From the NCBI GenBank assembly GCA_050947015.1, contig JBMNVT010000004.1, forward strand, positions 1 to 64,000: a stretch of DNA of 64,000 nt, read 5' to 3'. Below the pieces are notes generated by a model that was not told where the DNA came from, searched no databases, and saw only the letters and a program-made list of their open reading frames with translations. The DNA is from CAKXIK01 sp050947015. GTDB lineage: Bacteria > Bacillota > Clostridia > Oscillospirales > Acutalibacteraceae. Positions within the stretch are counted from its first letter, which is position 1. Every line of letters starts with the position of its first letter. Positions 25,582 through 34,585 of this stretch are shown here, in pieces. Made by a program: the position numbers and the translations under genes.

Positions 25582-26910
25582 ATGGCAAAACCGGTAGTGG
25601 CCATTGTTGGCCGGCCCAATGTGGGAAAATCCACATTATTTAATAAGCTGGTCGGCAGAAGGGTCTCCATTGTAGAGGATTCTCCCGGTGTAACGCGGGA
25701 CAGAATTTACGGCGACTGTGAATGGTGCAGCCGGCAGTTTTTGTTGGTGGATACCGGTGGTATTGAACCGCATTCCGACGATATTATTTTGTCGCAGATG
25801 CGCCGACAGGCGCAGCTTGCCATTGAAGCCGCCGACGTAATCATTTTTGTGACCGATCTGCGCTCCGGTGTGGTCGCGACCGATGCCGAAATCGCATCCA
25901 TGCTGCAGAAAAGCGGGCGCCCGGTTGTGCTTTGTGTCAACAAGTGCGATTCTCCCGGCGAGATTCCGGCGGATTTTTATGAATTTTATAATCTCGGTCT
26001 TGGCGATCCGGTTGCAGTTTCTTCGGTTCATGGCCATGGCACCGGCGATTTGCTTGATGAAGTGTTACGCTATTTTCCGAAGGCGCTGGAGGATGAGGAT
26101 GACGGCGAGATCATTCATGTTGCGCTGATTGGAAAACCAAATGTCGGTAAATCGTCGCTGGTCAACCGTGTTTCCGGTGAAGAACGCTCCATTGTGTCCG
26201 ATATTGCCGGAACCACTCGTGATGCAATTGACACCACGGTGGAAAACGGATTTGGAAAATTTGTGTTTATCGATACCGCCGGCCTTCGGCGCCAGAAAAA
26301 GGTGGAGGATTCCATTGAAAAGTACAGTGTGCTGCGCGCACAAATGGCGGTGGAACGCGCCGACGTTTGTGTGATTATGATCGATGCGCAGGAAGGCTTC
26401 ACCGAACAGGATTCCAAGGTGGCGGGGCTTGCACACGAGCAGGGCAAAGGTTGTATTATTGCTGTGAATAAATGGGACGCTGTTGCAAAGGACGGGAGCA
26501 CCATGTCCCAGTTCCGAAAGCGGTTGGAAACTGATTTTTCCTTTATGTCCTATGCGCCGATCATTTTTATTTCAGCAAAAACAGGCCAGCGTGTAGATCA
26601 GCTGTTTGAAATGATCTGTCAGGTTGCGTCCCATAACGCCATGCGGATCCCGACCGGCCGCTTAAATGATATTCTGGCGGATGCCACCGCGCGGGTTCAA
26701 CCGCCGACGGACAAAGGCCGACGCTTGAAAATTTATTATATGACGCAGGCATCGACAAAGCCGCCCACATTTGTCTGCTTTGTAAATTCGGCGGAATTGT
26801 TTCATTTTTCCTACCAACGTTATCTGGAAAATCAGATCAGGGAAATTTTCGGCCTTCTCGGAACCCCAATCCGAATCGTTGTCCGGGAACGCGGCGAACA
26901 GCAAAAATAA
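25582..26910 (+). CDS. der: Ribosome biogenesis GTPase Der (EngA)
   Basis: 442 residues with two tandem G domains and a C-terminal KH-like domain, the layout unique to Der. G1 motifs are GRPNVGKST near residue 10 and GKPNVGKSS near residue 188; NKCD and NKWD supply base specificity. It assists 50S subunit assembly. AAAGGA precedes the ATG. plsY follows 16 nt after its stop. Confidence 0.97.
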   Translation: MAKPVVAIVGRPNVGKSTLFNKLVGRRVSIVEDSPGVTRDRIYGDCEWCSRQFLLVDTGGIEPHSDDIILSQMRRQAQLAIEAADVIIFVTDLRSGVVATDAEIASMLQKSGRPVVLCVNKCDSPGEIPADFYEFYNLGLGDPVAVSSVHGHGTGDLLDEVLRYFPKALEDEDDGEIIHVALIGKPNVGKSSLVNRVSGEERSIVSDIAGTTRDAIDTTVENGFGKFVFIDTAGLRRQKKVEDSIEKYSVLRAQMAVERADVCVIMIDAQEGFTEQDSKVAGLAHEQGKGCIIAVNKWDAVAKDGSTMSQFRKRLETDFSFMSYAPIIFISAKTGQRVDQLFEMICQVASHNAMRIPTGRLNDILADATARVQPPTDKGRRLKIYYMTQASTKPPTFVCFVNSAELFHFSYQRYLENQIREIFGLLGTPIRIVVRERGEQQK

Positions 26911-26926
26911 AGGAGACGCATGCATT

Positions 26927-27652
26927 ATGGGAGAATTATTGAGTCTCTTCTTTCAGCAATACAGCTTGCCGACGCTGGCAACGGTTGCAGTCGGTTATCT
27001 GCTCGGAAGTATCAATTTCTCAATCATCGTAACAAATCTATATATTAAAAAGGATATCCGGAATTTTGGAAGCGGCAACGCGGGCGCGACCAACGTTCTG
27101 CGCTCCGTGGGTAAGGTGCCGGCGCTTCTTACTTTTTTGGGAGATTTCGCTAAGCAGGTGGCGGCGATTCTGATCGGCAAGCTGATTTTTATGGCAATGC
27201 TGTCGCAAGAAACGGCAAACATGGGCATTATTTTGCATTACGCTGCCTATCTTGCTGGAATCAGCTGCTTTTTGGGGCATATTTATCCCGTTTTCTTTCA
27301 TTTTCGCGGGGGAAAGGGCGTCACCACTGCAGCTGCCATGATGGCGCTGATTGACTGGCGTGTTTTTCTGATTGAATTTGCCGTCTTTCTGATTGTGATG
27401 CTTTTTACCAGGATTGTTTCGCTCGGTTCGGTGCTGTGCGGCATCCTGTATCCGGTCGCAACGTTTTGTATTGCATATTTTGTGGATTACCGTAAAGTAA
27501 TTTACACGTCTGATGCGCCGTACACGCTGACGTATGTTATTGTCGCAACGTGCTTTGCCGCATTGATCGGAATCATCATGGCGGTTAAGCACCGTGCCAA
27601 TATTACCCGCATTCTGAATGGAACAGAAAAGCCGATTTGTTTCAATAAATGA
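26927..27652 (+). CDS. plsY: Glycerol-3-phosphate acyltransferase PlsY
   Basis: 241 residues, a multi-helix membrane enzyme that moves the acyl group of acyl-phosphate to glycerol-3-phosphate, the first step of phospholipid synthesis. Family motifs are GYLLGSINFSIIV, GSGNAGATNVLR near residue 48, and HFRGGKGVTTA near residue 125. The ATG at 26927 follows AAAGGAG; a longer in-frame reading overlaps der and is rejected. It is slightly longer than usual because of an insertion after the third helix. Confidence 0.95.
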   Translation: MGELLSLFFQQYSLPTLATVAVGYLLGSINFSIIVTNLYIKKDIRNFGSGNAGATNVLRSVGKVPALLTFLGDFAKQVAAILIGKLIFMAMLSQETANMGIILHYAAYLAGISCFLGHIYPVFFHFRGGKGVTTAAAMMALIDWRVFLIEFAVFLIVMLFTRIVSLGSVLCGILYPVATFCIAYFVDYRKVIYTSDAPYTLTYVIVATCFAALIGIIMAVKHRANITRILNGTEKPICFNK

Positions 27653-27715
27653 CCACAGGCGGTCCGGATGCAGCCGGATCGCTTTTTTCGTAGATGGAAG
27701 GGAATGAATTCCGCA

Positions 27716-28102
27716 ATGAAATGGATGCGTCAATTTGGGATTATTCTGACCGTTTCTTTTTTGGGCGAGGCTTTGCGTGTTCTGATTCCGCTGCCGGTGC
27801 CCGCTAGCATTTATGGGTTGCTGCTGATGCTGCTGGCGCTCAGGCTGGGGATTGTCAGGTTGGAGCAGGTGCGCGGCGCGGGCAGATTCCTGATTGAAAT
27901 TATGCCCGTGATGTTTATTCCGGCGGCGGTCGGTCTGCTGGAATCCTGGCAGGCGCTTCGTCCGATATGGATGCAAGTGATTGCTGTCACGCTGATTTCA
28001 ACGGTATTGGTGATGTCAGTGTCGGGGCGAGTAGCTCAGTCGGTGATTCGGCTACGGCGCAAAACAGAGCAGAAACCCGGAGAGGAGTCCGCAAAGCAAT
28101 GA
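27716..28102 (+). CDS. lrgA: CidA/LrgA-family membrane protein
   Basis: About 128 residues with four membrane helices; LPVPASIYGLLLMLLALRLG and IEIMPVMFIPAAVGLL are the family signatures. CidA/LrgA proteins are holin-like or small-metabolite transport factors paired with CidB/LrgB. The ATG at 27716 is preferred (AAGGGA about 12 nt before it); an ATG at 27704 is too close to that site. Its stop overlaps the start of the lrgB-type gene. Confidence 0.88.
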   Translation: MKWMRQFGIILTVSFLGEALRVLIPLPVPASIYGLLLMLLALRLGIVRLEQVRGAGRFLIEIMPVMFIPAAVGLLESWQALRPIWMQVIAVTLISTVLVMSVSGRVAQSVIRLRRKTEQKPGEESAKQ

Positions 28103-28791
28103 ATGATTTTTTCGAAAGTTCGGTATTTTTTGGCGCTGTGGTCAGCCTGCTCGCTTACCAGCTCGGCCTGCGAATGAAAAAAAGATGGAGACTTGCCATT
28201 TTTCATCCGCTGCTGATTTCGATTATTGTCGTAATCCTTTTTTTACTGGTTTGTAGGGTGGATTATGCAAGCTATCAGGAAGGCGCAAAATATCTCAGTT
28301 ATTTGCTGACGCCGGCAACCGTTTGTCTTGCCATTCCGCTGTACGAGCAGCTTCAGCTGCTCAAAAGGAATGCCGCGGCAATTGCGGCGGGTATTGCGGC
28401 CGGTGTGGTGACAAGCCTGCTCTGCGTGCTGTGCTTGTCATTGCTGTTTGGTTTTACACATGAACAATATGTAACGCTGCTGCCGAAATCGATCACGACG
28501 GCAATCGGAATTGCGGTTGCAGAGGAACAGGGCGGTGTTGCATCCATTACCGCCGCGGTCATCATCATTACCGGGGTTTTCGGGAATATGTCGGCCGACC
28601 TGATCTGCAGAATATTTCGCATTCGGGAACCGATTGCAAAGGGAATCGGTCTTGGTTGCTCGGCACATGCAATCGGTACGGTCAAAGCAATGGAGATGGG
28701 CGAGGTGGAAGGTGCGATCAGCAGCCTTTCCATCGCAGTTGCGGGGCTGCTTACAGTAGCCGGCGCAGGAGTTTTTACAAATTTTCTTTGA
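28099..28791 (+). CDS. lrgB: CidB/LrgB-family membrane protein
   Basis: 230 residues, several membrane helices. The family block LLPKSITTAIGIAVAEEQGG is near residue 132 and GLGCSAHAIGTVKA near residue 188. It acts with the preceding LrgA-type protein in murein-hydrolase control or in export of pyruvate/glycolate-like compounds. The ATG at 28099 overlaps the upstream stop by 4 nt, giving the usual lrgAB coupling. Confidence 0.92.
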   Translation: MNDFFESSVFFGAVVSLLAYQLGLRMKKRWRLAIFHPLLISIIVVILFLLVCRVDYASYQEGAKYLSYLLTPATVCLAIPLYEQLQLLKRNAAAIAAGIAAGVVTSLLCVLCLSLLFGFTHEQYVTLLPKSITTAIGIAVAEEQGGVASITAAVIIITGVFGNMSADLICRIFRIREPIAKGIGLGCSAHAIGTVKAMEMGEVEGAISSLSIAVAGLLTVAGAGVFTNFL

Positions 28792-28860
28792 TTGAAGTGC
28801 GCTGCCCGACGGAGAAAAGCGCTGACGGACACGCTGCGGATACAAAACGGAGGAAATGGG

Positions 28861-29682
28861 ATGAACCGCAAATATATTTTTTTGGATGTTGACGGAACAT
28901 TGGTTGATTTCGACGGCAGACTGCCGCTTTCTGCGGAAACTGCGCTGCGAACCGCGCAGCAGAACGGTCACCGCCTGATTTTGTGCACCGGTCGGCAAAA
29001 ATCACAGATTTATCCTTGGCTGCTGCAAAAAATTCCGTTTGACGGCGTTATTTCTTCTTCCGGCGCCAATGTCGAATACAATGGGAAATGCGTAGCGCGT
29101 CATTTGTTCCCCAAAGACCGATTGGAAAATCTGTTGTGTTTTTTTCGCCGGGAGAACATTCCGTTTTGCCTGCAGACTGCAGAAAGCCTCTATGCGGAGC
29201 CATGGTGCGCAGAGGGGATTTTTTCATATTTTCAGCAAAACGGAGTTGATCCCGATAAAATGGTCAGCTTGTTCGGGGATCTTACCCCGGTGGCCTGCGC
29301 GGATACCCTCACAAACGTGGAAAAGGTTGTTTACTACAATGCCGGGGAAGATGTTGCCATTATGCGGCGCAGGGTGGGCGCCGATTACCAGATTGCAGGC
29401 TACAGTTTCGGTAATCTTGGCGCCGTTAACGGAGAGGTTTCTCTCAGCACGGTTAATAAAGCGAAGGGGCTGGAGGCCTGCCTGAAGCATTGCGGCGCGG
29501 ATGTTCGGGATTCCGTTGCGGTAGGAGACGGAGACAATGACATGGACATGATCCGTTTTGCAGGAATTGGAATCGCAATGGGGAACGCGACGCCCGAATT
29601 GAAGAGGGCGGCGGACTGTGTCACCGATTCCATTGACTGTGATGGCCTGCAAAAGGCGTTTTTTTCCGTCGGTCTGATCTGA
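28861..29682 (+). CDS. Cof-type HAD-family phosphatase
   Basis: 273 residues. The HAD nucleophile motif FLDVDGTLVD is at residues 7-16, LCTGRQ is motif II, and GDGDNDMDMI near residue 221 is motif IV; a type IIB cap lies between. Such enzymes remove phosphate from sugar phosphates or flavin precursors. It follows lrgAB behind GGAGGAAATGGG, with a terminator downstream. Substrate unknown. Confidence 0.9.
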   Translation: MNRKYIFLDVDGTLVDFDGRLPLSAETALRTAQQNGHRLILCTGRQKSQIYPWLLQKIPFDGVISSSGANVEYNGKCVARHLFPKDRLENLLCFFRRENIPFCLQTAESLYAEPWCAEGIFSYFQQNGVDPDKMVSLFGDLTPVACADTLTNVEKVVYYNAGEDVAIMRRRVGADYQIAGYSFGNLGAVNGEVSLSTVNKAKGLEACLKHCGADVRDSVAVGDGDNDMDMIRFAGIGIAMGNATPELKRAADCVTDSIDCDGLQKAFFSVGLI

Positions 29683-29769
29683 AGAAGATCGGAAACGGTT
29701 TCTTAAAAAATTGCGGGATTTTTTGGTTTTGGGCAATAAAATGTGGTAAAGTATAAAGTCGGTGCTTCA

Positions 29770-29804
29770 AAAAAGCCGACCTTGGAGTTCGGCTTTATTT
29801 TTTT
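29770..29804 (+). terminator. Terminator after the HAD gene
   Basis: AAAGCCGA and TCGGCTTT pair around CCTTGGAGT, followed by ATTTTTTT. Confidence 0.82.
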
Positions 29805-29879
29805 GTCGGAGAATGCCGTTCGTTTTGCCGAAAATTCCGGTGCCGGCAGGGATTCGCCGAAAAGAAGGGGAAATGAAAA

Positions 29880-30686
29880 ATGGAAAATTTTCTGGATCGG
29901 TTGAATCAGATCGCTCTGCAGCTGACGGAATGGGTCTGGGGGATTCCGCTGATTGTGCTGCTGTTGGCGGTCGGGATCCTGCTTTCTGTCCGAATGCATT
30001 TTCTGCAGTTGCGTCAACTTCCGCGTGCGCTGAAATTCATGGTTCAAAATGAAGAAGGCGGCAGCGGAGAGGTTTCCAGCTTCGGTGCGCTCTGCACGGC
30101 GCTTTCGGCCACAATCGGAACGGGAAATATTGTGGGTGTTGCAACCGCCATTTCGCTCGGCGGTCCGGGCGCGCTGTTCTGGATGTGGGTCGCAGCGTTT
30201 TTTGGCATGGCTACAAAGTACGCCGAAGGTCTGTTGGCGGTCAAATACCGTACCGTAGATGCCGACGGCCATGTGTTGGGAGGAGCGTTTTATTACATCG
30301 AGCGCGGAATTGCAGAACGTTTTCCGAAATGGAAGGGCTCTGCCCGTGTGCTGGCGGTTCTGTTTGCCGTTTTCGGTGCGGGTGCGGGTCTGCTCGGTAT
30401 CGGCACCATTACTCAGGTCAACGGGATCGCGTCTGCCATACAGAACTTGACAGATCCTGAAAAAGCGGGAATGGTCGTTTTGTTTGGTCATTCCTTTGGT
30501 TTTACCTGGACGACGCTGATCGTGGCCGTTGTAACGGCGCTGTTGGCTGCCTGTTTTGTGTTTTTTGCATTTACCACGATTCTCGGCTGCCCCGGAATGC
30601 CGTCTTTATCGCTGATGATGTGGATCATGCCGCTAACGACACGGATCACTTTTTTGCAGGATCCGTATCGTTGGCGGATTTTTTAA
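29880..30686 (+). pseudogene. Decayed alanine/glycine:sodium symporter (AGCS family)
   Basis: The N-terminal ~190 residues match AGCS symporters closely: GIPLIVLLLAVGILLSVRMH, SATIGTGNIVGVATAISLGG, and WVAAFFGMATKYAEG. The family is usually about 450 residues or more, but this frame has 268. After the helix FTWTTLIVAVVTALLAACFV the protein jumps to FFAFTTILG, which in intact members lies near the C-terminus, so the central helices appear deleted. The tail after TTILG no longer resembles the family, which suggests a further frameshift. A ribosome site (AAGGGG) is kept. It is probably non-functional. Confidence 0.78.
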
Positions 30687-30811
30687 TTTGCGCGGACTTC
30701 CGCAGCGAAAAAAAGAGTCACATTATTTTTTATCGTAAAAGGCAAATATACAAAAGAAAAAAATCTTTTTCTCACTATTTCGTTACTTTTTTCGTTCACA
30801 AAATTTTATGC

Positions 30812-30839
30812 TTGCAAAAAGGAACAGATTTGATATAAT
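30812..30839 (+). promoter_or_regulatory. Sigma-A promoter of the DegT-type gene
   Basis: TTGCAA (30812-30817), 16-nt spacer, TATAAT (30834-30839), about 87 nt before the start. Confidence 0.72.
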
Positions 30840-30925
30840 AATAACAATCGGAAGTGAACAAAAGCTTCCGTAAATTTTTACACATATTATTTATGCATTG
30901 CATAAATGAAACAGGGGGTTTTTCA

Positions 30926-32236
30926 ATGGCGAAAAAAGATTCGGATTTTCGGTACAATACCGGTGATTCCAGGGTTCCGTGGCCTGCCGTCGGCGAGAAT
31001 TACAACGAGCGCGACCTGATGGAAGTCATCAAGTTTATGCAGCAGGGTAGCGGCGAAGAGTATGACCGCGCAATGGAAGAGGTCGCAAAAGCGGTGCAGA
31101 AGCTGACTACTGTTTCCGAAGCGCCCGGAAAGCTTTCTCTCGGCACCGAGGTTGAGCGTGCCGAAGCAGCTGTGGACGAGCTCCTTGGCACAACTGGCAG
31201 CCTGTTTGTCAATAATGCAACCGCCGGGTTTGAAATTGCATATAAATACGCCAATCTGAAGGCCGGCGACGAAGTGATTGTTCCGGCAATCACCTTTATA
31301 GCAACCATGGCTTACCCGCTTTCCATCGGCTGCAAGCTTGTCTTTGCCGATGTAGATCCGAAAACCATGTGCATGGATCCTGCCGATGTTGCGCGGAAGA
31401 TCACCCCGAAAACAAAAATGATCGTCCCGGTGCATCTGGGCGGCTATCCGGTGGATATGGATCCGCTGATGAAGCTTGCTAAAGAACACAATGTTCTCGT
31501 GCTGGAAGATGCCGCTCATGCGTTCGGCGGTTCTTATCACGGCAAAAAGATGGGCACCATCGGTGACTTTGGCGCATATTCTTTCCACGAGGTCAAAAAC
31601 TGCACTTCCTTTGGTGAAGGCGGCATTATGGTCACGTCGGACGATAAGCTGCGCGAGCAGGCTAAGGCAACCCGCTTCTTCGGACTGAACTTTGACCACA
31701 AGATCAAGGACTGGCTGTACGATGTCCGCGCCATTGAAGGAAAGTACGAGCCGTTTGTCGGTATCAATTCTTCTACGACAGAAATTCAGGGTCTCGGCCT
31801 TCGTCTGCAGATCGAGCGTTATCAGCACATTCTTGACGTGCGTCGTGCCGCAGCGGAATACCTTGACAAACGCTTTGCCGGCAACCCCGCCATCCTTCCG
31901 CAGGAACTGGGCGACAATGGCACAGAGCCGACGTTCCACCTCTACTTGCTCCGCATTGACCCGGAAAAGGCCGGTGGAGATATTCAGCTGCTGAAACAGA
32001 AGCTGACCGAAAAAGGCGTGACCCAGATCGCTCACTTCGGTCCGCTTTACCGTTTTGATGTTCTGCGTACTTTCGGCTATGACGCTGATGAAATCGCAAA
32101 GACCTGCCCGGTGTGTGAGGAATATTTTTATCATCGCTACACGCATCTCCCGCTGTACGGCATTTCTCAGGAACAGCTTGCCTATATGGCGGACGCGGTT
32201 CTCGAATCCATTGAAGAGATGCAGAAGGGCATCTGA
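30926..32236 (+). CDS. DegT/DnrJ/EryC1/StrS-family aminotransferase
   Basis: 436 residues, a fold-type I PLP enzyme. NNATAGFEIAYKYANLKAGDEV near residue 93 binds the cofactor phosphate, LEDAAHAFGG carries the PLP-pairing aspartate, and the YSFHEVKN lysine forms the internal aldimine. Family members aminate keto-sugars or cyclitols. About 25 extra residues lie between the N-terminal helix and the first family block. The ATG at 30926 follows AGGGGG. It stands alone between its own promoter and a terminator, with no sugar-nucleotide genes nearby, so its substrate is open. Confidence 0.88.
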   Translation: MAKKDSDFRYNTGDSRVPWPAVGENYNERDLMEVIKFMQQGSGEEYDRAMEEVAKAVQKLTTVSEAPGKLSLGTEVERAEAAVDELLGTTGSLFVNNATAGFEIAYKYANLKAGDEVIVPAITFIATMAYPLSIGCKLVFADVDPKTMCMDPADVARKITPKTKMIVPVHLGGYPVDMDPLMKLAKEHNVLVLEDAAHAFGGSYHGKKMGTIGDFGAYSFHEVKNCTSFGEGGIMVTSDDKLREQAKATRFFGLNFDHKIKDWLYDVRAIEGKYEPFVGINSSTTEIQGLGLRLQIERYQHILDVRRAAAEYLDKRFAGNPAILPQELGDNGTEPTFHLYLLRIDPEKAGGDIQLLKQKLTEKGVTQIAHFGPLYRFDVLRTFGYDADEIAKTCPVCEEYFYHRYTHLPLYGISQEQLAYMADAVLESIEEMQKGI

Positions 32237-32355
32237 TCTGGTTCGATATCCGTTCGGATCGGTGCATTCCGTGCCGCAGATAGTTGCAAAAATAAATCAG
32301 ATCTTCAAATCGGAGCGGCGCTTCCGACGCGCTTTGCGCCGTGATATCCTAACGA

Positions 32356-32389
32356 AAAAGAGCATCCTGCCTGGGCAGGATGCTCTTTT
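32356..32389 (+). terminator. Terminator after the DegT-type gene
   Basis: AAAAGAGCATCCTGCC, 2-nt loop, GGCAGGATGCTCTTTT; symmetric, so it may also serve the converging transporter gene on the minus strand. Confidence 0.92.
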
Positions 32390-32446
32390 GTGTGGTTCTT
32401 TTCATTCCGAAGAAATGTGGCTGCGGCCTTTCGCTTCAAGAAAAAA

Positions 32447-34270
32447 TCAATTCGCTTGAACGGCTGCAGCGGAGATATCGTTTTCGCTGTCGGCGGAAGA
32501 GGATTCCACCGGGACGCAGAACTGCGTACGGTAATAGTGATACAGGGTGCGGTATTCCTCGGTAACGCCTTGATGCTGCGCCTTCAAATGCGCATGAGGA
32601 TCAAAGGCCTTGTCGTGGCTCCGCTTTTTCAAAATCTGAACGGCAACGTTGGAGCAATGGTCTGAAATGCGCTCCATATGTGTCAGAATTTCGACAAATG
32701 AAATCCCTTTCTGCATATTGCAGATTCCGTTTTGCAAGCGTTCCACGTGTTTGTTCTTCAGCACCTCAACCAGTTCATCAATCGCTTCTTCCAATGGCTC
32801 GATTCGGTAAGCGATTACAGGATCCTGCGTTTGATAAGCCTGCGCTGTCATGTCGATAATCTCGCGCACGGCGGCCGTGATATAATAAAGCTCCGTGTTG
32901 CCTTCGTCGGAAAACGCAACGTTCTGATTTGCGTTGTAGTCGGCCACGTCGGCAATGTTGATGCAGTAATCGCCGATCCGTTCAAAGTCACCGATGGAAT
33001 GCATGATCTCGGTTGCATCCTTGTGATTGGTGGTATCCAGATCACGCGTTGTGATTTTCATCACATATTCACCCAGTACGGTTTCCGTTTTATCCAGAAA
33101 ACGTTCATTTTCCTCCAGCAGTGCGCGCATTTTTTCATCGTAATGCGTCAGCAGCCCACAGGAAATATCAAAGTTCTCCAGAGCAGTCTGCGCCATGCTG
33201 CCCATAACGGTGTGACATTGGTTCAGCGCAATAGAAGGAGTTTTCAGGAACAGCTCGTCCAGCAGCTGCAGTTCCTGCTCCATTTTGCTGCCCTGAGAGT
33301 CCCGAACCAGTTTGCCGGAAAGCTTGATCAGTTTTCCGCAGAAGGGCAGCAGCAACAGCGTGGTGACAATGTTGAACAGGGAGTGAAAGTTTGCAATATC
33401 CCCACGGGAGACTGCATCGCTCCAGAAGGAAAAACCGACCAGCTGTTGGTACAGGCAAATCGCAATCAGAAAAACCGCCGCACCGATTACGTTGTTCATC
33501 ACGTCAATCAAAACAGCGCGTTTGGCTTTTTTGTTGGTGCCGATGCTGGCGATCAGCACAGTTACGCACTTGCCGATATTCATGCCGATCACAATCGGCA
33601 GCGCCATGGCAAAGGTGACCTGGCCGGTAGAACTCATAGCCTGCAGCATGCCGACCGAAGCAGAAGAGCTTTGCAGTACGGCGGTAATCAGCATGCCGAC
33701 GGCGACGCCGAGCAGCGGGTTTTCAAACATCAGAAACAGATTGTGAAAAACTTCGGAATCCCTCAGCGGAGCTAAGGCAGATTCCATTGTCGTCATGCCG
33801 AAGAACAGAACGCCGAATCCGATGATAATGGAAGCAACGTTTTGAATTTTGCTGCGCTTGGAAATCAGCATGATCGCAGCGCCAAGCATAATGCACACCG
33901 GAGCAAAGGAGGAGGGCTTGAGCAGATATAAAAGCACGTTGTCGGTTGAAATGTCGCCCAGACGGAGAATCTGCGCGGTAATTGTGGTGCCAATATTGGC
34001 GCCCATAATCACCGGAATTGCTTGTACCAGCTTCATAATGCCTGCATTCAGAAAACCGATCACCATAACAGAGGTTGCAGCAGAGCTTTGAATGACACAG
34101 GTGACCGCTGTACCAAGCAGAATGCCCTTGAATTTGTTCCCGGTCAGCCGTTCCAGCGTTTTTTCCAGTCCTGCGCCGGCAAGTTTTTCTAGGGCTTTTC
34201 CCAGAACGTTCATTCCATAAAGGAACAAACCGACGCCCCCAAGCAAAGCTAAAATATTTGCAATATCCAC
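32447..34270 (-). CDS. Na/phosphate cotransporter family protein with PhoU-like domain
   Basis: 607 residues. The first ~330 form two inverted NptA/PNaS repeats with the signature QSSAATSVMV near residue 61 and QSSSASVGM near residue 203. The last ~250 residues are a PhoU-type helical bundle (ERIGDYCINI and ERISDHCSNV). It should import phosphate with sodium, the PhoU part gating or sensing. The gene has its own promoter. No other phosphate genes are nearby. Confidence 0.93.
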   Translation of the reverse strand: MDIANILALLGGVGLFLYGMNVLGKALEKLAGAGLEKTLERLTGNKFKGILLGTAVTCVIQSSAATSVMVIGFLNAGIMKLVQAIPVIMGANIGTTITAQILRLGDISTDNVLLYLLKPSSFAPVCIMLGAAIMLISKRSKIQNVASIIIGFGVLFFGMTTMESALAPLRDSEVFHNLFLMFENPLLGVAVGMLITAVLQSSSASVGMLQAMSSTGQVTFAMALPIVIGMNIGKCVTVLIASIGTNKKAKRAVLIDVMNNVIGAAVFLIAICLYQQLVGFSFWSDAVSRGDIANFHSLFNIVTTLLLLPFCGKLIKLSGKLVRDSQGSKMEQELQLLDELFLKTPSIALNQCHTVMGSMAQTALENFDISCGLLTHYDEKMRALLEENERFLDKTETVLGEYVMKITTRDLDTTNHKDATEIMHSIGDFERIGDYCINIADVADYNANQNVAFSDEGNTELYYITAAVREIIDMTAQAYQTQDPVIAYRIEPLEEAIDELVEVLKNKHVERLQNGICNMQKGISFVEILTHMERISDHCSNVAVQILKKRSHDKAFDPHAHLKAQHQGVTEEYRTLYHYYRTQFCVPVESSSADSENDISAAAVQAN

Positions 34271-34326
34271 TTTTCTTCCTCCGCTTCTTCATCAAGCCGG
34301 TTCATTTTCTTCTTTATTTTACTTCT

Positions 34327-34355
34327 ATTTTACATAATACTTTTTTATTTTACAA
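34327..34355 (-). promoter_or_regulatory. Promoter of the Na/phosphate transporter gene
   Basis: On the minus strand TTGTAA (34355-34350), 17-nt spacer, TAAAAT (34332-34327). It lies in a gene-free A/T-rich stretch, 34271-34585. Confidence 0.65.
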
Positions 34356-34521
34356 TAGTTTTTTCTTATGGAAGTGACTTTTGACACATTTCATGACTTT
34401 TTTCTTGATGTGGTATTTTTTTGAGTGCTTTTTGAATTTTCTGCGGGCAAAGCTTTTGTGGGCAGGTGGTGTCCTTTTAAATTTTACTTCAAAAAGGCAA
34501 TCATCAGAACGATAAAAGCAA

Positions 34522-34550
34522 TGGAAAAGGCAAAAATAATACATTATAAT
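34522..34550 (+). promoter_or_regulatory. Promoter of uxaC
   Basis: TATAAT (34545-34550) with a weak -35 TGGAAA (34522-34527) at 17 nt, 35 nt before the start. The weak -35 suggests dependence on an activator. Confidence 0.6.
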
Positions 34551-34585
34551 GAAAAAAGAAAACTAATTCAAAAAAGAAGGGAACG

